Of a DNA stretch of 64,000 bases, positions 1 through 9,408 are shown piece by piece. Source of the DNA: CAVXXB01 sp963765585 (GTDB lineage: Bacteria > Calditrichota > Calditrichia > JAJRVZ01). Position 1 is the first letter of the stretch, and the number at the start of each line of letters is the position of its first letter. Below the pieces are notes generated by a model, which ran no database searches, was not told the DNA's origin, and saw nothing but the letters and a program-made list of their open reading frames with translations. The translations under genes and the position numbers were made by a program. The stretch is taken from NCBI GenBank assembly GCA_963765585.1, contig CAVXXB010000004.1, positions 87,033 through 151,032 on the forward strand, read 5' to 3'.

Positions 1-49
1 GAGCAATCTGAATATGGGGTGATTTCATTGTCTCTTTTAATGATGCCAT
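1..49 (-). CDS. N-terminus of a cassette gene cut by the window edge
   Basis: An ATG at 47-49 on the minus strand opens a frame reading MASLKETMKSPHIQIA to base 1 without a stop. A GAGGA ribosome-binding site sits about 8 bases upstream. The position, right after the attC at 111-217, is where a new cassette gene should begin. Too short to assign. Confidence 0.5.
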   Translation of the reverse strand, partial: MASLKETMKSPHIQIA

Positions 50-110
50 TTTAAATCCTCAAAGTCAATAATGTTTATTCCAGCATGTCCTTTTTATAAT
101 TCTCTTTGTG

Positions 111-217
111 GCCTAACGGTCGACAATTAGCGGCCCTGTGAGATAATCAGGTTTGAAATTTAGCACTTGCCGAATTTATGCCTATCTCATAGGGTCGGCT
201 CCATTGCATTGTTAGGT
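111..217 (-). repeat. attC site, variant B
   Basis: Outer boxes are gcctaac (111-117) and gttaggt (211-217). The arms match the main family but the middle (tgagataatcagg ... cctatctcat) differs and is shared only with the site at 14870. It serves the beta-barrel gene at 228-827. Confidence 0.9.
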
Positions 218-227
218 GGTGCATAAT

Positions 228-827
228 TTAAAATATGAAATTGGATAGGCCAATTCCGACAAAAATAGTATTTTGACTTTCGATGTCATTTTTAGTTGAC
301 CAAATTTGACCATACTTCAATTGAAGATTAATTCCAAGGTTTCCAGCAACGTGATACATTATTCCTGCGCCAAATCCAAGTTCTCCGCCATCAAAATAAT
401 CACCAGTTAAAAATAAATAATCTGCAAATACGAACGGACGAAAATCTTCTTTACCAAAATAATATTTTCCAATCGGCCCAATAAATGTTTGTTCAATAGT
501 ACCTGGATCATTTCCTACTTCATTTTCAGTTTTGTTATATTGATATGAAAAATCCAGTCCAAATGATAAATCATCAATAATAAAATACGATATTATTGGT
601 TCTATTTGCACTAAATGCTGTGTTCTAGTTTCTCCGTAATCAAATTTAGTTTTGTAATAGTTGTAAGATATAAATCCTGACACTTCAATCGATGATTTTT
701 GAGTGAGTAGGGCAGAATTGATTTTCGTAGTAATATCGGTGTAGATCTTTTTTATATCGCTCTCTTGAGCGGATAAAAATGAAGATGTTGCTAAAATAAG
801 TACTGAAACCAAAAAGATTTTTCGCAT
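228..827 (-). CDS. Outer-membrane beta-barrel protein
   Basis: 199 residues. The first ~20 form a Sec signal peptide (MRKIFLVSVLILATSSFLSA, cleavage after SAQ). The rest alternates short hydrophobic/aromatic beta strands and polar turns (YYKTKFDYG, LSFGLDFSYQYN, RPFVFADYLF, LGFGAGIMYHV, NLGINLQLKYG) and ends in a strand with terminal phenylalanine (IGLSNFIF), the usual barrel-assembly signature. It resembles the small OmpW/PF13505-like barrels. Single-gene cassette; AGGAG ribosome site upstream. Substrate or ligand cannot be inferred. Confidence 0.65.
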   Translation of the reverse strand: MRKIFLVSVLILATSSFLSAQESDIKKIYTDITTKINSALLTQKSSIEVSGFISYNYYKTKFDYGETRTQHLVQIEPIISYFIIDDLSFGLDFSYQYNKTENEVGNDPGTIEQTFIGPIGKYYFGKEDFRPFVFADYLFLTGDYFDGGELGFGAGIMYHVAGNLGINLQLKYGQIWSTKNDIESQNTIFVGIGLSNFIF

Positions 828-854
828 TTAATTTCTCCTTAAAATTAAGGCACT

Positions 855-951
855 ACCTAATGTTTGAGGTATAGCCGATTTGTGGTTATAAAATGTTCGA
901 ATCCTGAATCATGCTCCTTATAGCAAATTCGGCTACATTGCATTGTTAGAA
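855..951 (-). repeat. attC site, variant C (divergent)
   Basis: Degenerate acctaat (855-861) at the left and gttagaa (945-951) at the right. The arms pair (agccgatttg with caaattcggct) but the centre is unrelated to the main family and resembles the sites at 2842 and 28171. Its right core supplies the TAA stop of the gene at 946. Confidence 0.65.
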
Positions 952-1650
952 AATTTTGGCTTTCTTTTTGAGGTTTAATTTAAATACCATATTTGGGTAC
1001 TTGTAATTCATATACTCTATCCATCCACTTTTCCACGATATTTTTTCACTTAAATACAGGTCTATATTAATCAAGCTGTCTTTTATTAATGATTTGATAA
1101 CAAGCAACTGCTGATATGATTCCTGACCTGGAAAGAATGAAATTCCAAATACGACAAAACTCGTATCAGTCACCCAAAGTGATTCATCGTAAAACGCAGT
1201 CGGTCCATCCGTGTAATAGAATGAAATAGAATCGGAGAAATTATAAATCATTAGAGCGGGATCTACATCTCTCCCAAGGACAAAAATAGAATCATTCTCA
1301 GGTGAGTAATTGAAAGAAACATCAGGATAAACATCAATTGCGAAATTGCCGTTACTGTGAAAATTTAAAGTAAATGCCCGGGGAGATAATTCTTCAATTT
1401 TGGCGGAAAGTAATGCACTTTTTTTTAAAGAAGAGGAACTACTTAGTTCAAAACGGAGGTTTTTTATATCAAGATCAGGAAAGGAATCATTCCAAAAATT
1501 GTACCAATCCTGAAATTCTTTTTTTTGAATGAACTGATCTAAGAAAGGTTGCTCATTTTGGTTTAAAGTGTTTTTATTACATCTGGAGAACAATAAAAAA
1601 ATAACAAAAAGAAATAGGAAAGGGGAATTTTTATTCAAATTCACCTCCAA
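946..1650 (-). CDS. Predicted lipoprotein, unknown function
   Basis: 234 residues. The hydrophobic N-terminus ends in a lipobox-like LLFSRC (Cys near 24), so the protein is probably lipid-anchored outside the inner membrane. The body is rich in short beta strands and aromatic residues with no motif I recognise. The stop codon TAA is the one inside the attC core (946-948), so gene and recombination site overlap. The upstream attC (1655-1686) is badly shortened. Confidence 0.6.
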   Translation of the reverse strand: MEVNLNKNSPFLFLFVIFLLFSRCNKNTLNQNEQPFLDQFIQKKEFQDWYNFWNDSFPDLDIKNLRFELSSSSSLKKSALLSAKIEELSPRAFTLNFHSNGNFAIDVYPDVSFNYSPENDSIFVLGRDVDPALMIYNFSDSISFYYTDGPTAFYDESLWVTDTSFVVFGISFFPGQESYQQLLVIKSLIKDSLINIDLYLSEKISWKSGWIEYMNYKYPNMVFKLNLKKKAKIF

Positions 1651-1654
1651 AAAT

Positions 1655-1686
1655 TTCTAACGGTCCGCTATATTGCATTTTTAGGT
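1655..1686 (-). repeat. attC remnant with internal deletion
   Basis: Only 32 bases remain: ttctaac, then ggtccgctatattgca, then tttaggt. Both outer ends and part of the right arm are recognisable but the whole central stem-loop is missing, and the right core has G changed to T. Probably not recombinogenic, which would fuse the neighbouring cassettes. Confidence 0.65.
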
Positions 1687-1910
1687 GCCCCTGTGCGAGA
1701 TCTTACTTCTTTGAGGATGTCTACAATTTCTGAGGATTTGATATTTTTAGTAATTCCTTTGACGTCCAGTGGTGATTCATTAGCAGAAACAGTGGATAAG
1801 ATGAAAGATGATCCGTCGCGACGTTTTATGAGAACTTTTCCTTCAGATTTTGCTTTCTCCAGCACAGAGGAAAAATTCTGCCTTGCTACGGAATATGTAT
1901 ATATAATCAT
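1668..1910 (-). CDS. Phd/YefM-type antitoxin (copy 1)
   Basis: 80 residues, almost identical to the protein at 38699-38941. The N-terminus (YTYSVARQNFSSVLEKAKSEG, then KVLIKRRDGSSFILS) is the Phd/YefM DNA-binding fold, which binds its own promoter and neutralises the partner toxin. The last residues (GAPKNAI) and stop are encoded inside the attC remnant, as in the other copy. The partner toxin next door is truncated, so this antitoxin has no working cognate in the cassette. Confidence 0.8.
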   Translation of the reverse strand: MIIYTYSVARQNFSSVLEKAKSEGKVLIKRRDGSSFILSTVSANESPLDVKGITKNIKSSEIVDILKEVRSRTGAPKNAI

Positions 1911-1912
1911 AA

Positions 1913-2110
1913 TTATACCTCAATAATAGTTATATCCTCGCTTGATGCAATCTCGCATAATGAGTTGTCAAGTGATAGGAAAGGGCAGTTTAATTCTTTG
2001 CATACAGCAATAAAATACGCACCGTATGCATATATCGAATTAGCATATGATATTTGAAGGGCATGCCCCGATGGGAGCGTCGGTAAAAGTATTGGTTTGG
2101 CGGCGAACAT
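1913..2110 (-). pseudogene. Truncated PIN-domain toxin (copy 1)
   Basis: The last ~50 residues match the C-terminal part of the intact PIN protein at 38944-39336 (SIYAYGAYFIAV against SIYAYDAYFIVA; CPFLSLDNSL identical). The N-terminal half with the first catalytic aspartate is gone and is replaced by an unrelated 14-residue leader that overlaps the stop of the CPBP gene. The acidic residue in the YAYD motif has become glycine. Both changes should abolish nuclease activity. Confidence 0.8.
2071..2101 (-). repeat. Possible decayed right end of an attC
   Basis: The stretch atgggagcgtcgg ... gtattggtttggc resembles the right end of the D-type sites (atgggcgtcgg ... gcattgttaggc). If so, a deletion removed the left half of the CPBP cassette's attC together with the start of the PIN gene. 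Weak similarity. Confidence 0.3.
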
Positions 2111-2817
2111 TATTTACCTAAATACATTTGAATCATTAATATTGAGTCCATATAAGCATGAGCAAAAATCAAAATCCATAGATTACGTTTCAGTTTGATG
2201 TATGAAATTGCTAAAGCAAAACCCATGAAACTTGTTTGAACAATACCCATTGGTCCCCAAGCATAATGGATAAAGCCAAATATTATTGAACTGATTACAA
2301 CTGCAAATTTAATCAAATTTTTATCATTCAATTTAAATTCTGAAATTCTTGTTATAAGAAATCCCCGATAAATGACCTCTTCGCCAAAAGAGGATGCTAT
2401 GAAAACTGCAACAAGCGCTACAATCAACATGGGTAAATTTCCTTGAAGGTAGTTATACCCACTCATATCAGCACTTTCAGGTATTCCAGTAATATTTGCC
2501 ATAATTACAGATCCGAGAACAAAACCGATCATAGCGATGATAAAGACTACAAATGAAATTAGTATATTACGAAGATTGATATTTTTAATACTGAGACCTA
2601 AATGTTGCCAGTTCTGTTTTCTTAAACGTAGACCTAACCATATTAATAATAACATAAAAATATTTGCCACCCATGCAATACTCTGAAGAAAAATTGGATT
2701 GTCCTCTAATAAGGGATAACCAATTATTATAATGATAGGTGCCGTCGAAAAGATAATAGTGATTTCAAGTAATTTAGCAAGCTTGTTATTTTTTAAAGCA
2801 AGTTCAATTGATGTCAT
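2110..2817 (-). CDS. CPBP-family intramembrane metalloprotease
   Basis: 235 residues with about seven or eight membrane helices. The CPBP (Abi) signature is present: glutamate pair and arginine in FGEEVIYRGF (about residue 145), a histidine in FGFIHYAWG, and a second in IFAHAYMDS. Family members process prenylated or other membrane proteins and some act in bacteriocin immunity. Start ATG preceded by AAAGG. The stop overlaps the start of the truncated PIN frame (TAATG), consistent with a deletion that fused two cassettes. Confidence 0.85.
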   Translation of the reverse strand: MTSIELALKNNKLAKLLEITIIFSTAPIIIIIGYPLLEDNPIFLQSIAWVANIFMLLLIWLGLRLRKQNWQHLGLSIKNINLRNILISFVVFIIAMIGFVLGSVIMANITGIPESADMSGYNYLQGNLPMLIVALVAVFIASSFGEEVIYRGFLITRISEFKLNDKNLIKFAVVISSIIFGFIHYAWGPMGIVQTSFMGFALAISYIKLKRNLWILIFAHAYMDSILMIQMYLGK

Positions 2818-2841
2818 AAATAACCTTTTCTTTATGTAATC

Positions 2842-2938
2842 GCGTAACGTTTAGGTTTAAAGGATTTAACAATGTAAAAACTCCGAATCCAGAATCATGC
2901 CTACCGTGTTAAATTCCTTGTACAACCTTTTGTTAGGC
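2842..2938 (-). repeat. attC site, variant C (AT-rich)
   Basis: gcgtaac (2842-2848) and gttaggc (2932-2938) bound arms ggtttaaaggatttaaca / tgttaaattccttgtac, which pair with one bulge. The centre (ccgaatccagaatcatgc) is shared with the sites at 855 and 28171. Confidence 0.8.
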
Positions 2939-2942
2939 ATGT

Positions 2943-3150
2943 TTAAATTGTGAATTTTTGAATGAACCAGTGTAGGTTAACAGTAAAAAACAATATTGTA
3001 TAAATTATAAATGGAACACCTGACCAAAATACATATTTTCTGATTAAATATTTTTTATCAATTGGCAAATCATTTTTAAAACTGACATTGAATTCTATAT
3101 CGTCTATTTTTCTTTGTAATTATGTCAGTATCACCGTTTTTTCACATTTT
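2943..3150 (-). pseudogene. Small membrane protein, frameshifted
   Basis: The minus strand encodes KIDDIEFNVSFKNDLPIDKK followed by a hydrophobic segment (VFWSGVPFIIYTILFF) and a TAA at 2943-2945, directly beside attC 2842-2938 as expected for a cassette gene. The upstream part (KNGDTDIITKK) is in another frame, with the break in a run of A at about 3112. A GTG at about 3148 could start it if a second A-run is one base too long. No function recognised. Confidence 0.45.
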
Positions 3151-3180
3151 TGTGATGAGATATTTTTGTAATTGATGAAA

Positions 3181-3240
3181 GCAAGCAGCTTACACTCAAT
3201 AATTGTTGAGCACAAGACAGCTTGGTTCTGCCAGCTTGCG
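3181..3240. terminator. Nested inverted repeats (possible terminator)
   Basis: Outer arms gcaagc / gcttgc and an inner hairpin ctcaa-taattg-ttgag (3195-3210). It lies between the decayed cassette and the end of the DUF4832 block, so it may terminate transcription of that block or be a mobile-element trace. Confidence 0.35.
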
Positions 3241-3345
3241 GTTTTATTAAATACGGTTAATTGTATTTAATACTTCCAGTAGTCGGATTAGCACACTTAC
3301 AGCCTACGCTCTTTTGGTTTCGCTTTTGCCGAGGTAAATTTAGGG
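3241..3345. repeat. Direct repeat copy 1 flanking DUF4832 genes
   Basis: About 100 bases (gttttattaaatacggttaa ... cttccagtagtcggattagc ... cttttggtt) recur with changes at 5171-5275, in each case immediately downstream of a DUF4832 C-terminus. This marks the unit as duplicated together with its 3' flank. Confidence 0.7.
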
Positions 3346-5161
3346 GGCAACTGTAGTCGAACCAATTAAGTTTGCACCAAGGGAAGTATTCCAGATATCG
3401 TAATTGGCAAACTCTATACAACGCTTGTTAGTGCTCGTTTCTTTAGGATCATTGATCTTCAGGTAAATATCATAGGCACCAGGAGGCACCTCACCAAATG
3501 CGTCCATATTAATTGAGAAGTTCAAATCACGCCATGCAGCGGTATTGTCTGCCCTGCTGTCCAAATCAGGCCGCCAATCCCTTGCGTCAAGGTTTGTAAG
3601 TGCCGTGTAAGTGTTAAAACTATCTTTGGCTTTCAAAATTATCGACACATTTTTCTTGTTTACTACATTACCAAAACCGACGTTTTGGATCTTCCCTTCA
3701 AACCTCAGGGTACCATTCTGATTTACCCATTCACTTGCATTTGCCTCGCGCAGCACTAAGCGGTAGCCCAGTCGGTCACGCATATATTCCATTCCGTTTC
3801 TGCCGTTATATACCGGGTCAAAGATTGCCGTTCGCGTCACTCCATCATGTGGCGGCGTAAACGGTGCGGTGACATTTTCTTCATTATAAACAAAATCACC
3901 CCAAAGTTTATAGGTGCGTCGGTTCCAGCTTGTATTCAAATGAGTTGTTTGTGCATAAGCGGCTTCATAAACAGCGTTTAGAAATCGGGGATAGATATTA
4001 TCGTCAGAACCGGGCCCAACTGATTCACCGCCATAGAAGTTATTTTGATTTCTCATCCAGGTTAAAGCAGCGTTACGATCAAAATCACCTTGATCCCCGG
4101 TTCCAATAAATGGGAATCCTTCGGAAAGCGAGCCATTGTCATCATAAGCGCCGCCCCGCGAACCCGCCGAATAACTATCATTGAACATGCCGAAACGTTG
4201 CGCTGGTGTTCCGCGCGCCGGGGCCGGCATTAAATTCGTAAAGCTGTAATCGGTACCGTACTCAACGTTATGCCATGCCATGACTCCGCCCGCGTGTACT
4301 AAAATTGAACGCGAAGCGGGAACATAGCCCAGCAATGCTTTCAAGAGCCAGTGGTATCCCTCCGCAGTTCTGGCGTATGATGACGAGTGCATTTCGCCCC
4401 ATGGGCCAAACATACCCCCTTTAACAACCATTATGCACTCTTCGAATTCGCTGAAAACACTTCCCAGCTGCCAAAGATGATATTGTACCCAGTTTTTGTC
4501 CTCATGACCGGCGATACCGCACAAATCAGATTCGTTAACAACTCCGGTTTCGTACCAAACCCGGCCTTTGGGCGCCCCGGGTTCGCAATCATGAATGAAT
4601 TGGTTATATCCTCCACGATTATTATAAGTAAAGCCCCGTCCGTCATAATTAAATTTGACAATGGCAACAGCTTCGCTTTCTCTTACTTTCTGAAGTGCTG
4701 CCCTGACATAATCAAGTGCAGCGGGTGTTAAAGGTTGCGTTGTTCCATAATCTGGCGGAAGCGTACCATCAGCACTCCAGGGCCCGATGGGCATTCCGGT
4801 GAGAGGGGCATTCGACGAAAAGTTTTTCAGGTCAAATTCCATATAAACGATGCGCGCATTAACAAAGACCGTGGTACCACTAATAACGGCTCCTATGTCA
4901 GGAAAACCCGGAGTTCCACTGTCGACCGGAATTACATATGATTCAGCCCTGTAAAAGCCTCTGTCCGGATTCGGAATATCAACAGGATTCTCCGTATAGT
5001 TCAGCGCCTGTAACACAAGCGGGGCTGACTTCTCTATCATCTGCCCCCTTCAATACAATGCCGTTTCCGGGAGCATTCCCGGCAAATGCGACACACAACA
5101 AGCCTGTCAACACCAGGCCAACGATTAATATGATCTCATTCACTCCATTTACTTTTTTCAT
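3340..5161 (-). pseudogene. Secreted DUF4874/DUF4832 protein, paralogue 1 (frameshifted)
   Basis: The ~20-residue Sec signal (LLIVGLVLTGLLCVAFAG), from the ATG at 5159-5161, is in one frame and the remaining ~560 residues are in another. The break is near 5030 in GADDREVSP / APLVLQALNY. The order matches the intact paralogue at 11359-13347: DUF4874-like part (NPDRGFYRAE, AIVKFNYDGRG, FGPWGEMHSS), central DUF4832-like barrel, and a C-terminal beta-sandwich (GYRLVLREANAS ... NVVNKKNVSIILK). Family members look like secreted glycoside-hydrolase-like barrels; no activity is established. Confidence 0.75.
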
Positions 5162-5170
5162 AACCAAACC

Positions 5171-5275
5171 CCGTTTTATTAAATATGGTTAATTGTGCCT
5201 AATACTTCCAGTAGTCGGATTAGCAAAGTTGCCGTTTGCGCTCTTTTGGTTAGCCTTTGCCTATTTAAATCTATA
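5171..5275. repeat. Direct repeat copy 2 flanking DUF4832 genes
   Basis: Second copy of the 3241-3345 segment, downstream of the remnant at 5271-5404. Confidence 0.7.
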
Positions 5276-5404
5276 GGGCAACCGTAGTCGAACCAATTAC
5301 ATTTGCAACAAGGGAAGTATTCCAAATATTGTGATTCGCAAACTGTATACAACGTTTGTTAGTGCTCGTTTCTTTTAGATCATTAATCTCCAAGTAAATA
5401 TCAT
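5271..5404 (-). pseudogene. C-terminal remnant of a DUF4832 paralogue
   Basis: Translates as DYDIYLEINDLKETSTNKRC and then IQFANHNIWNTSLVANVIGS plus a stop, clearly the last 44 residues of the paralogue at 3340. Nothing upstream in frame remains: the GH114-like gene stops three bases before it. The glycosidase gene therefore appears to have replaced the rest of a DUF4832 gene. Confidence 0.8.
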
Positions 5405-5407
5405 AGT

Positions 5408-6892
5408 CTAAGGTTCTAAATACCACCCGGGATGTGCATTATTGTAGGTCTGTAACGCAGCCCATTTAGCACCGGACGAGGTAGCTCTGCTTACGTTATC
5501 TAAATACACTCCGTCAAATCCCATGTCGACAATCTTGTCGATGGAGGATCTGCCATCCGCAAACTGGGAATGATCATACGTGGGACTTTTATACGGGCTG
5601 CCACCTCTTACAATAATATCCCTCCATTCAGGATGCCACCAAATCGGGGTGGATTCACTGGCGTATTGTCCGCGGTAAGCCGACCATAGCTGCCAATTTG
5701 GGATACTATCATCCTTAAATCTTTCACGGGCGGGTATAAATGTGCCATTCTCAACAACGCCGCGGAGGAAAGATCTTGGGCTAGGATTAACCATGACTGG
5801 GTCGGCATACCACCGGTATAATTCTGTAGTACCGATACTCAAATACGCGATAACCTGCCTTCTGCCGCCCTGGGGTTTTGTTTTAAGGGTTTCAACCTCT
5901 TCCTTAGTAAGAGATCCTCCGCCGAAATGCGCATCAATATAGAAAGCATCCCACTCAGAGGCCGCGAGGTCCTCAATATATGCCTTCCTGCCTTCATCTT
6001 GCTTGTAGCCTTTCGCCACCCAAAAAAAGTCCCATTCAGTACCGTGGTCTGCTATCGCTTGAGCAACCACGTCCGCGGAACCGGTAGGTTGAAATCGTCC
6101 GCCTTTGAAAGGAACCAAATAACCAGCAGTCTTGGTTATATCGAGACGTCTGGCGGGATTAGTTTCCCAATCGGGCCAATTCGTGTATTTACCGGTGCTG
6201 ATCATGTACAGATGGTTTTTCGCATCCATCATACTAAGAACATTGTTGCTGTTTAATGTGTGCGCTATACCGGCAGGTATCGGATCATGGATTATATTGT
6301 AACTGTTAGAGGAAGGCGAATATATTGGCATATAACCGGGATTTCCTATCCCTGGTGACTGATACACTTCTGCACTTAACCGCGGGTGCCAGAGAATATT
6401 ATTATCGGCAGCAATTTTCTGGTTATCAGTAACAACTTTTACGGTGCTTCCATTAGTGTTCGCCGTACCCTTTATGCCAACCTTGGATAGGTTTGCTAAC
6501 CTGTTTACAGTTGTAGTGCTAAAATTTTCAATCCCCCAACCATCGAGCAAGTTAATGAAATTCTGATCATATGAATTATTCGGATTTCCATCTATATGGG
6601 CAAATTCCAAAGTGTCTTGCGGAACAACCTGAAAGTTAGGATTTCGAGTCTTCGCCTTGATGGTAAGCTCCATTATTAATGCCTGCATCTTACGGGCGCG
6701 GCCAACATCGCTGACATCATCAGGATCACCATAATACGCTTCAACCATCGCATTTAGCTCCGTTATAGTGGATCCCCCCTTGGGTATCCAAGGTCCATTT
6801 TGTTTGTTGGGAATCCAGGAAATCAGAGTCGGAGCGAATCCAATAGCAGCGGTTGCGAGCATGCCGGTTTTTAAAAATTCTTTTCTGTTCAT
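5408..6892 (-). CDS. Secreted GH114/TM1410-like glycosidase
   Basis: 494 residues. The N-terminus (MNRKEFLKTGMLATAAIGFA) looks like a Tat-type signal with a single arginine. The C-terminal ~200 residues carry features of the GH114 (endo-alpha-1,4-polygalactosaminidase) barrel: RRQVIAYLSIGTTELYRWY, WWHPEWRDII, and GFDGVYLDNVSRA, where the YLDN aspartate is a catalytic candidate. About 200 residues precede that region, rich in Asn/Tyr and unassigned. Such enzymes cleave galactosamine-rich exopolysaccharide. Neighbouring DUF4832 proteins also look carbohydrate-related, so a shared polysaccharide role is a reasonable inference. Confidence 0.6.
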   Translation of the reverse strand: MNRKEFLKTGMLATAAIGFAPTLISWIPNKQNGPWIPKGGSTITELNAMVEAYYGDPDDVSDVGRARKMQALIMELTIKAKTRNPNFQVVPQDTLEFAHIDGNPNNSYDQNFINLLDGWGIENFSTTTVNRLANLSKVGIKGTANTNGSTVKVVTDNQKIAADNNILWHPRLSAEVYQSPGIGNPGYMPIYSPSSNSYNIIHDPIPAGIAHTLNSNNVLSMMDAKNHLYMISTGKYTNWPDWETNPARRLDITKTAGYLVPFKGGRFQPTGSADVVAQAIADHGTEWDFFWVAKGYKQDEGRKAYIEDLAASEWDAFYIDAHFGGGSLTKEEVETLKTKPQGGRRQVIAYLSIGTTELYRWYADPVMVNPSPRSFLRGVVENGTFIPARERFKDDSIPNWQLWSAYRGQYASESTPIWWHPEWRDIIVRGGSPYKSPTYDHSQFADGRSSIDKIVDMGFDGVYLDNVSRATSSGAKWAALQTYNNAHPGWYLEP

Positions 6893-6931
6893 AACGTTTC
6901 CTTTATGTTATTTAACCCGATCTACTCAGAA

Positions 6932-7077
6932 ACCACAGAGCACACAGAGTTAATCCGAATGATTTATTTGGGTTACATTTATATCAAAAATTTTATCTTA
7001 ATAAAATAGATTACTTTTATAATTCGTTTAACCATTTGGTTTTATAAAATTTAATTTTACTCTGAGTACTCTGTGGT
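6932..7077. repeat. Inverted-repeat pair, MITE- or REP-like
   Basis: Left arm accacagagcacacagagt (6932-6950), right arm actctgagtactctgtggt (7059-7077), separated by about 108 bases of AT-rich DNA without a gene. The arms pair apart from a few mismatches. It fills most of the gap between the glycosidase start and the next gene, and could be a small non-autonomous element. Confidence 0.5.
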
Positions 7078-7134
7078 GAATTATTCAGGTTAATTATTGT
7101 TCATCTACTTGCCCCCGATAAAAGAGCATGCAGT

Positions 7135-9357
7135 CTATAACACTGTCGTCGAGCCAATTAAGTTTGCACCAAGTGCAGCATTCCAACTATTCCCCTTATT
7201 CGCAAATCGTATACTGCGCTTGTTCGCGCTTTGTTCTTTCGGATCATTGATCTTCAGGTATATATCATATTCACCGGGTGGCACCTCACCAAATGCGTCC
7301 ATGTTAATCGAGAAGTTCAAATCACGCCATGCATCGGTATTCGTTGCCCGGGAGTCCGGCATTTCACCATTCGGACCCGCCTGCGCCGGCAGCCAGTCAT
7401 ACGGGTCAATGTTCGTGAGCACCGCATTGGATACAAACCCATCGGATTTGGATTTCAGAATTACCTTCACGGCTTTTTTGTTAAAGATCTTACCCCAGCC
7501 GACGTTCTGGATCTTTCCGGCAAATATAAGGGTACCATTCTGTTTTACCGATTCACTTGCTTTAGCCTCACGCAATACTAACCGGTAGCCCATTCGGTCA
7601 CGGTAATATGCCAGCGCGCTCTGGCCTTCATATACCGGGTCATAGAGAACCTGTACTGTTTTACCGTTCCACGGGTAAGTTATCGCCACATCAATGCTTT
7701 CTTTTGTATATGGATAATCAGCCCGCGACTTAAATCTGCCCGGACCCTGCTGGATACACATATAAGTCCAGTTGGCAATACTATGTTCATAGAACATGGA
7801 AGGAAAACGCAAAATGACGTCGTTTAAAGGGCTGCCTACCCGTTCGCCCACGGGAAGATAGCCTCCGTTGGTGCCGGTCTCAGGCTCCTCACCAATTTGT
7901 TCACCGCCATAGACGGACATCTTTCCCAGGAAGTTCATAACCTTGGTGCGGTCCCAATCAATAAAATAAACTCCACGCCACCGCGCATCACGTAACTTTT
8001 CCGGGACGGCTACAAGCCGGTTGGTTCCGGAATCATTATATCCTATAAGCGGCGATACGCCAGGTCTTGTCAATGACGGATCCACTCCTTTGGGATTATA
8101 TCCCGGCAGAATTGGATCATACGCCAGCATTCTATACCCTTCGGTCAATGAGCCACCGTCACCATAAGAATATTCGTCTGCTGACCAGCCATTTGAATCG
8201 TCGAACATACCAAAACGCGCCTCCGGTGTACCGCGCACCGGGGTGGGGAATGTCTCCAGTGTGCCAAAGTCATACGTCGTATTGTAGGTGCGGTTATACC
8301 AGGCCAGGAACGCACCAATGTGTGTCATTATCGGTTTATCATCGGGAACCGCATCCAGCAATGAATTTAAAATGATCTCGTAATGGCCTGGTACTTCAGC
8401 ATCATAATTTGAGTGGGTTTCGCCCCAGGGACCAAAGGTGCCCGAATCAAATGCCCATATAACGTCTGAGTATTCATGGAAAATTGGCTTGAGCTGATGA
8501 TAATGATACTGTACCCAATTCATATCGGTAAACCCGGGCACGGTACACATTCTAAATATTGGCGAAGATCCGCGCCATGTACCCGCGCCTGGTTTTGCAA
8601 TGTGAGCAGCACGATTCTCAGCCGTAACCGGTTTTTCGTAGTCTGCCTTATAATAGTATCTTTCGTCGGCTGGATGAGGGGCCAGCATCTTCATAATTAA
8701 GATTATCTGCAGTCCAAACAACATGGTTCCAGCCTTTTGGGTCATAACAAACGCGTATATGCGCGACACTGTTGGTGCTTGGATCTTATGAATTCAAGTT
8801 GGTTTCTCAGGAAATCAAGCCCGATAGGGTGTTATGGGTCCGTCTACGCCTACTCGCGTATGGTCAGCGGGATTACCAGGGGAGTTATCGCACCACGCAT
8901 TCGATGAAAATTCATTTAGGACAAGGTAGAACTGAATTATGCGTGGTTCAACAGGGACGTTGCAATACTCGGGACCTACGCCTTCCGGACCCAGATACAT
9001 CGGCGGGGTCATTTCGTAAGCCATCTTAAAGGGTTGGCCTAAAATTGTATTGGCGTTTACCGGAATTGTCATATGCCCCCAATAGTTTGAACCTCCCGGT
9101 TTATCAGGGATAAAGGCTCCCAGGCCGGCAGCGTCGTCATTGCCTCTTTCAAAGCCCCTGTCCGGATTCGGAATATCAACAGGATTCTCCGTATAGTCAA
9201 GCGCCTGTAACACAAGCGGGGCTGCTTCTCTATCATCCGCACCTTTCAATACAATGTCGTTACCGGGAGCCTGCCCCGCAAATGCGACACACAACAAGCC
9301 AGTCAACAACAGGCCAACGATTAACATGATTTCATTCACGCTATTTACTTTTTTCAA
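7135..9357 (-). pseudogene. Secreted DUF4874/DUF4832 protein, paralogue 2 (several frameshifts)
   Basis: Residues 1-180 (signal peptide, NPDRGFERGN) read from 9357 to 8815. The frame is then lost: LDFLRNQLEFIRSKHQQ and SVAHIRVCYDPKGWNHVVWT lie in two other frames between 8830 and 8690, and the body (from PHPADERYYYKADYEKP) continues to 7135. At least three single-base shifts are needed. The C-terminal domain (GYRLVLREAKAS, NKKAVKVILKSK) is like the other paralogues. Either decaying or damaged by sequence errors. Confidence 0.75.
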
Positions 9358-9408
9358 AACTTAACCTCCAAATTAATGTAATAAATGTACGCCTTTGCCG
9401 ATGTAAAT

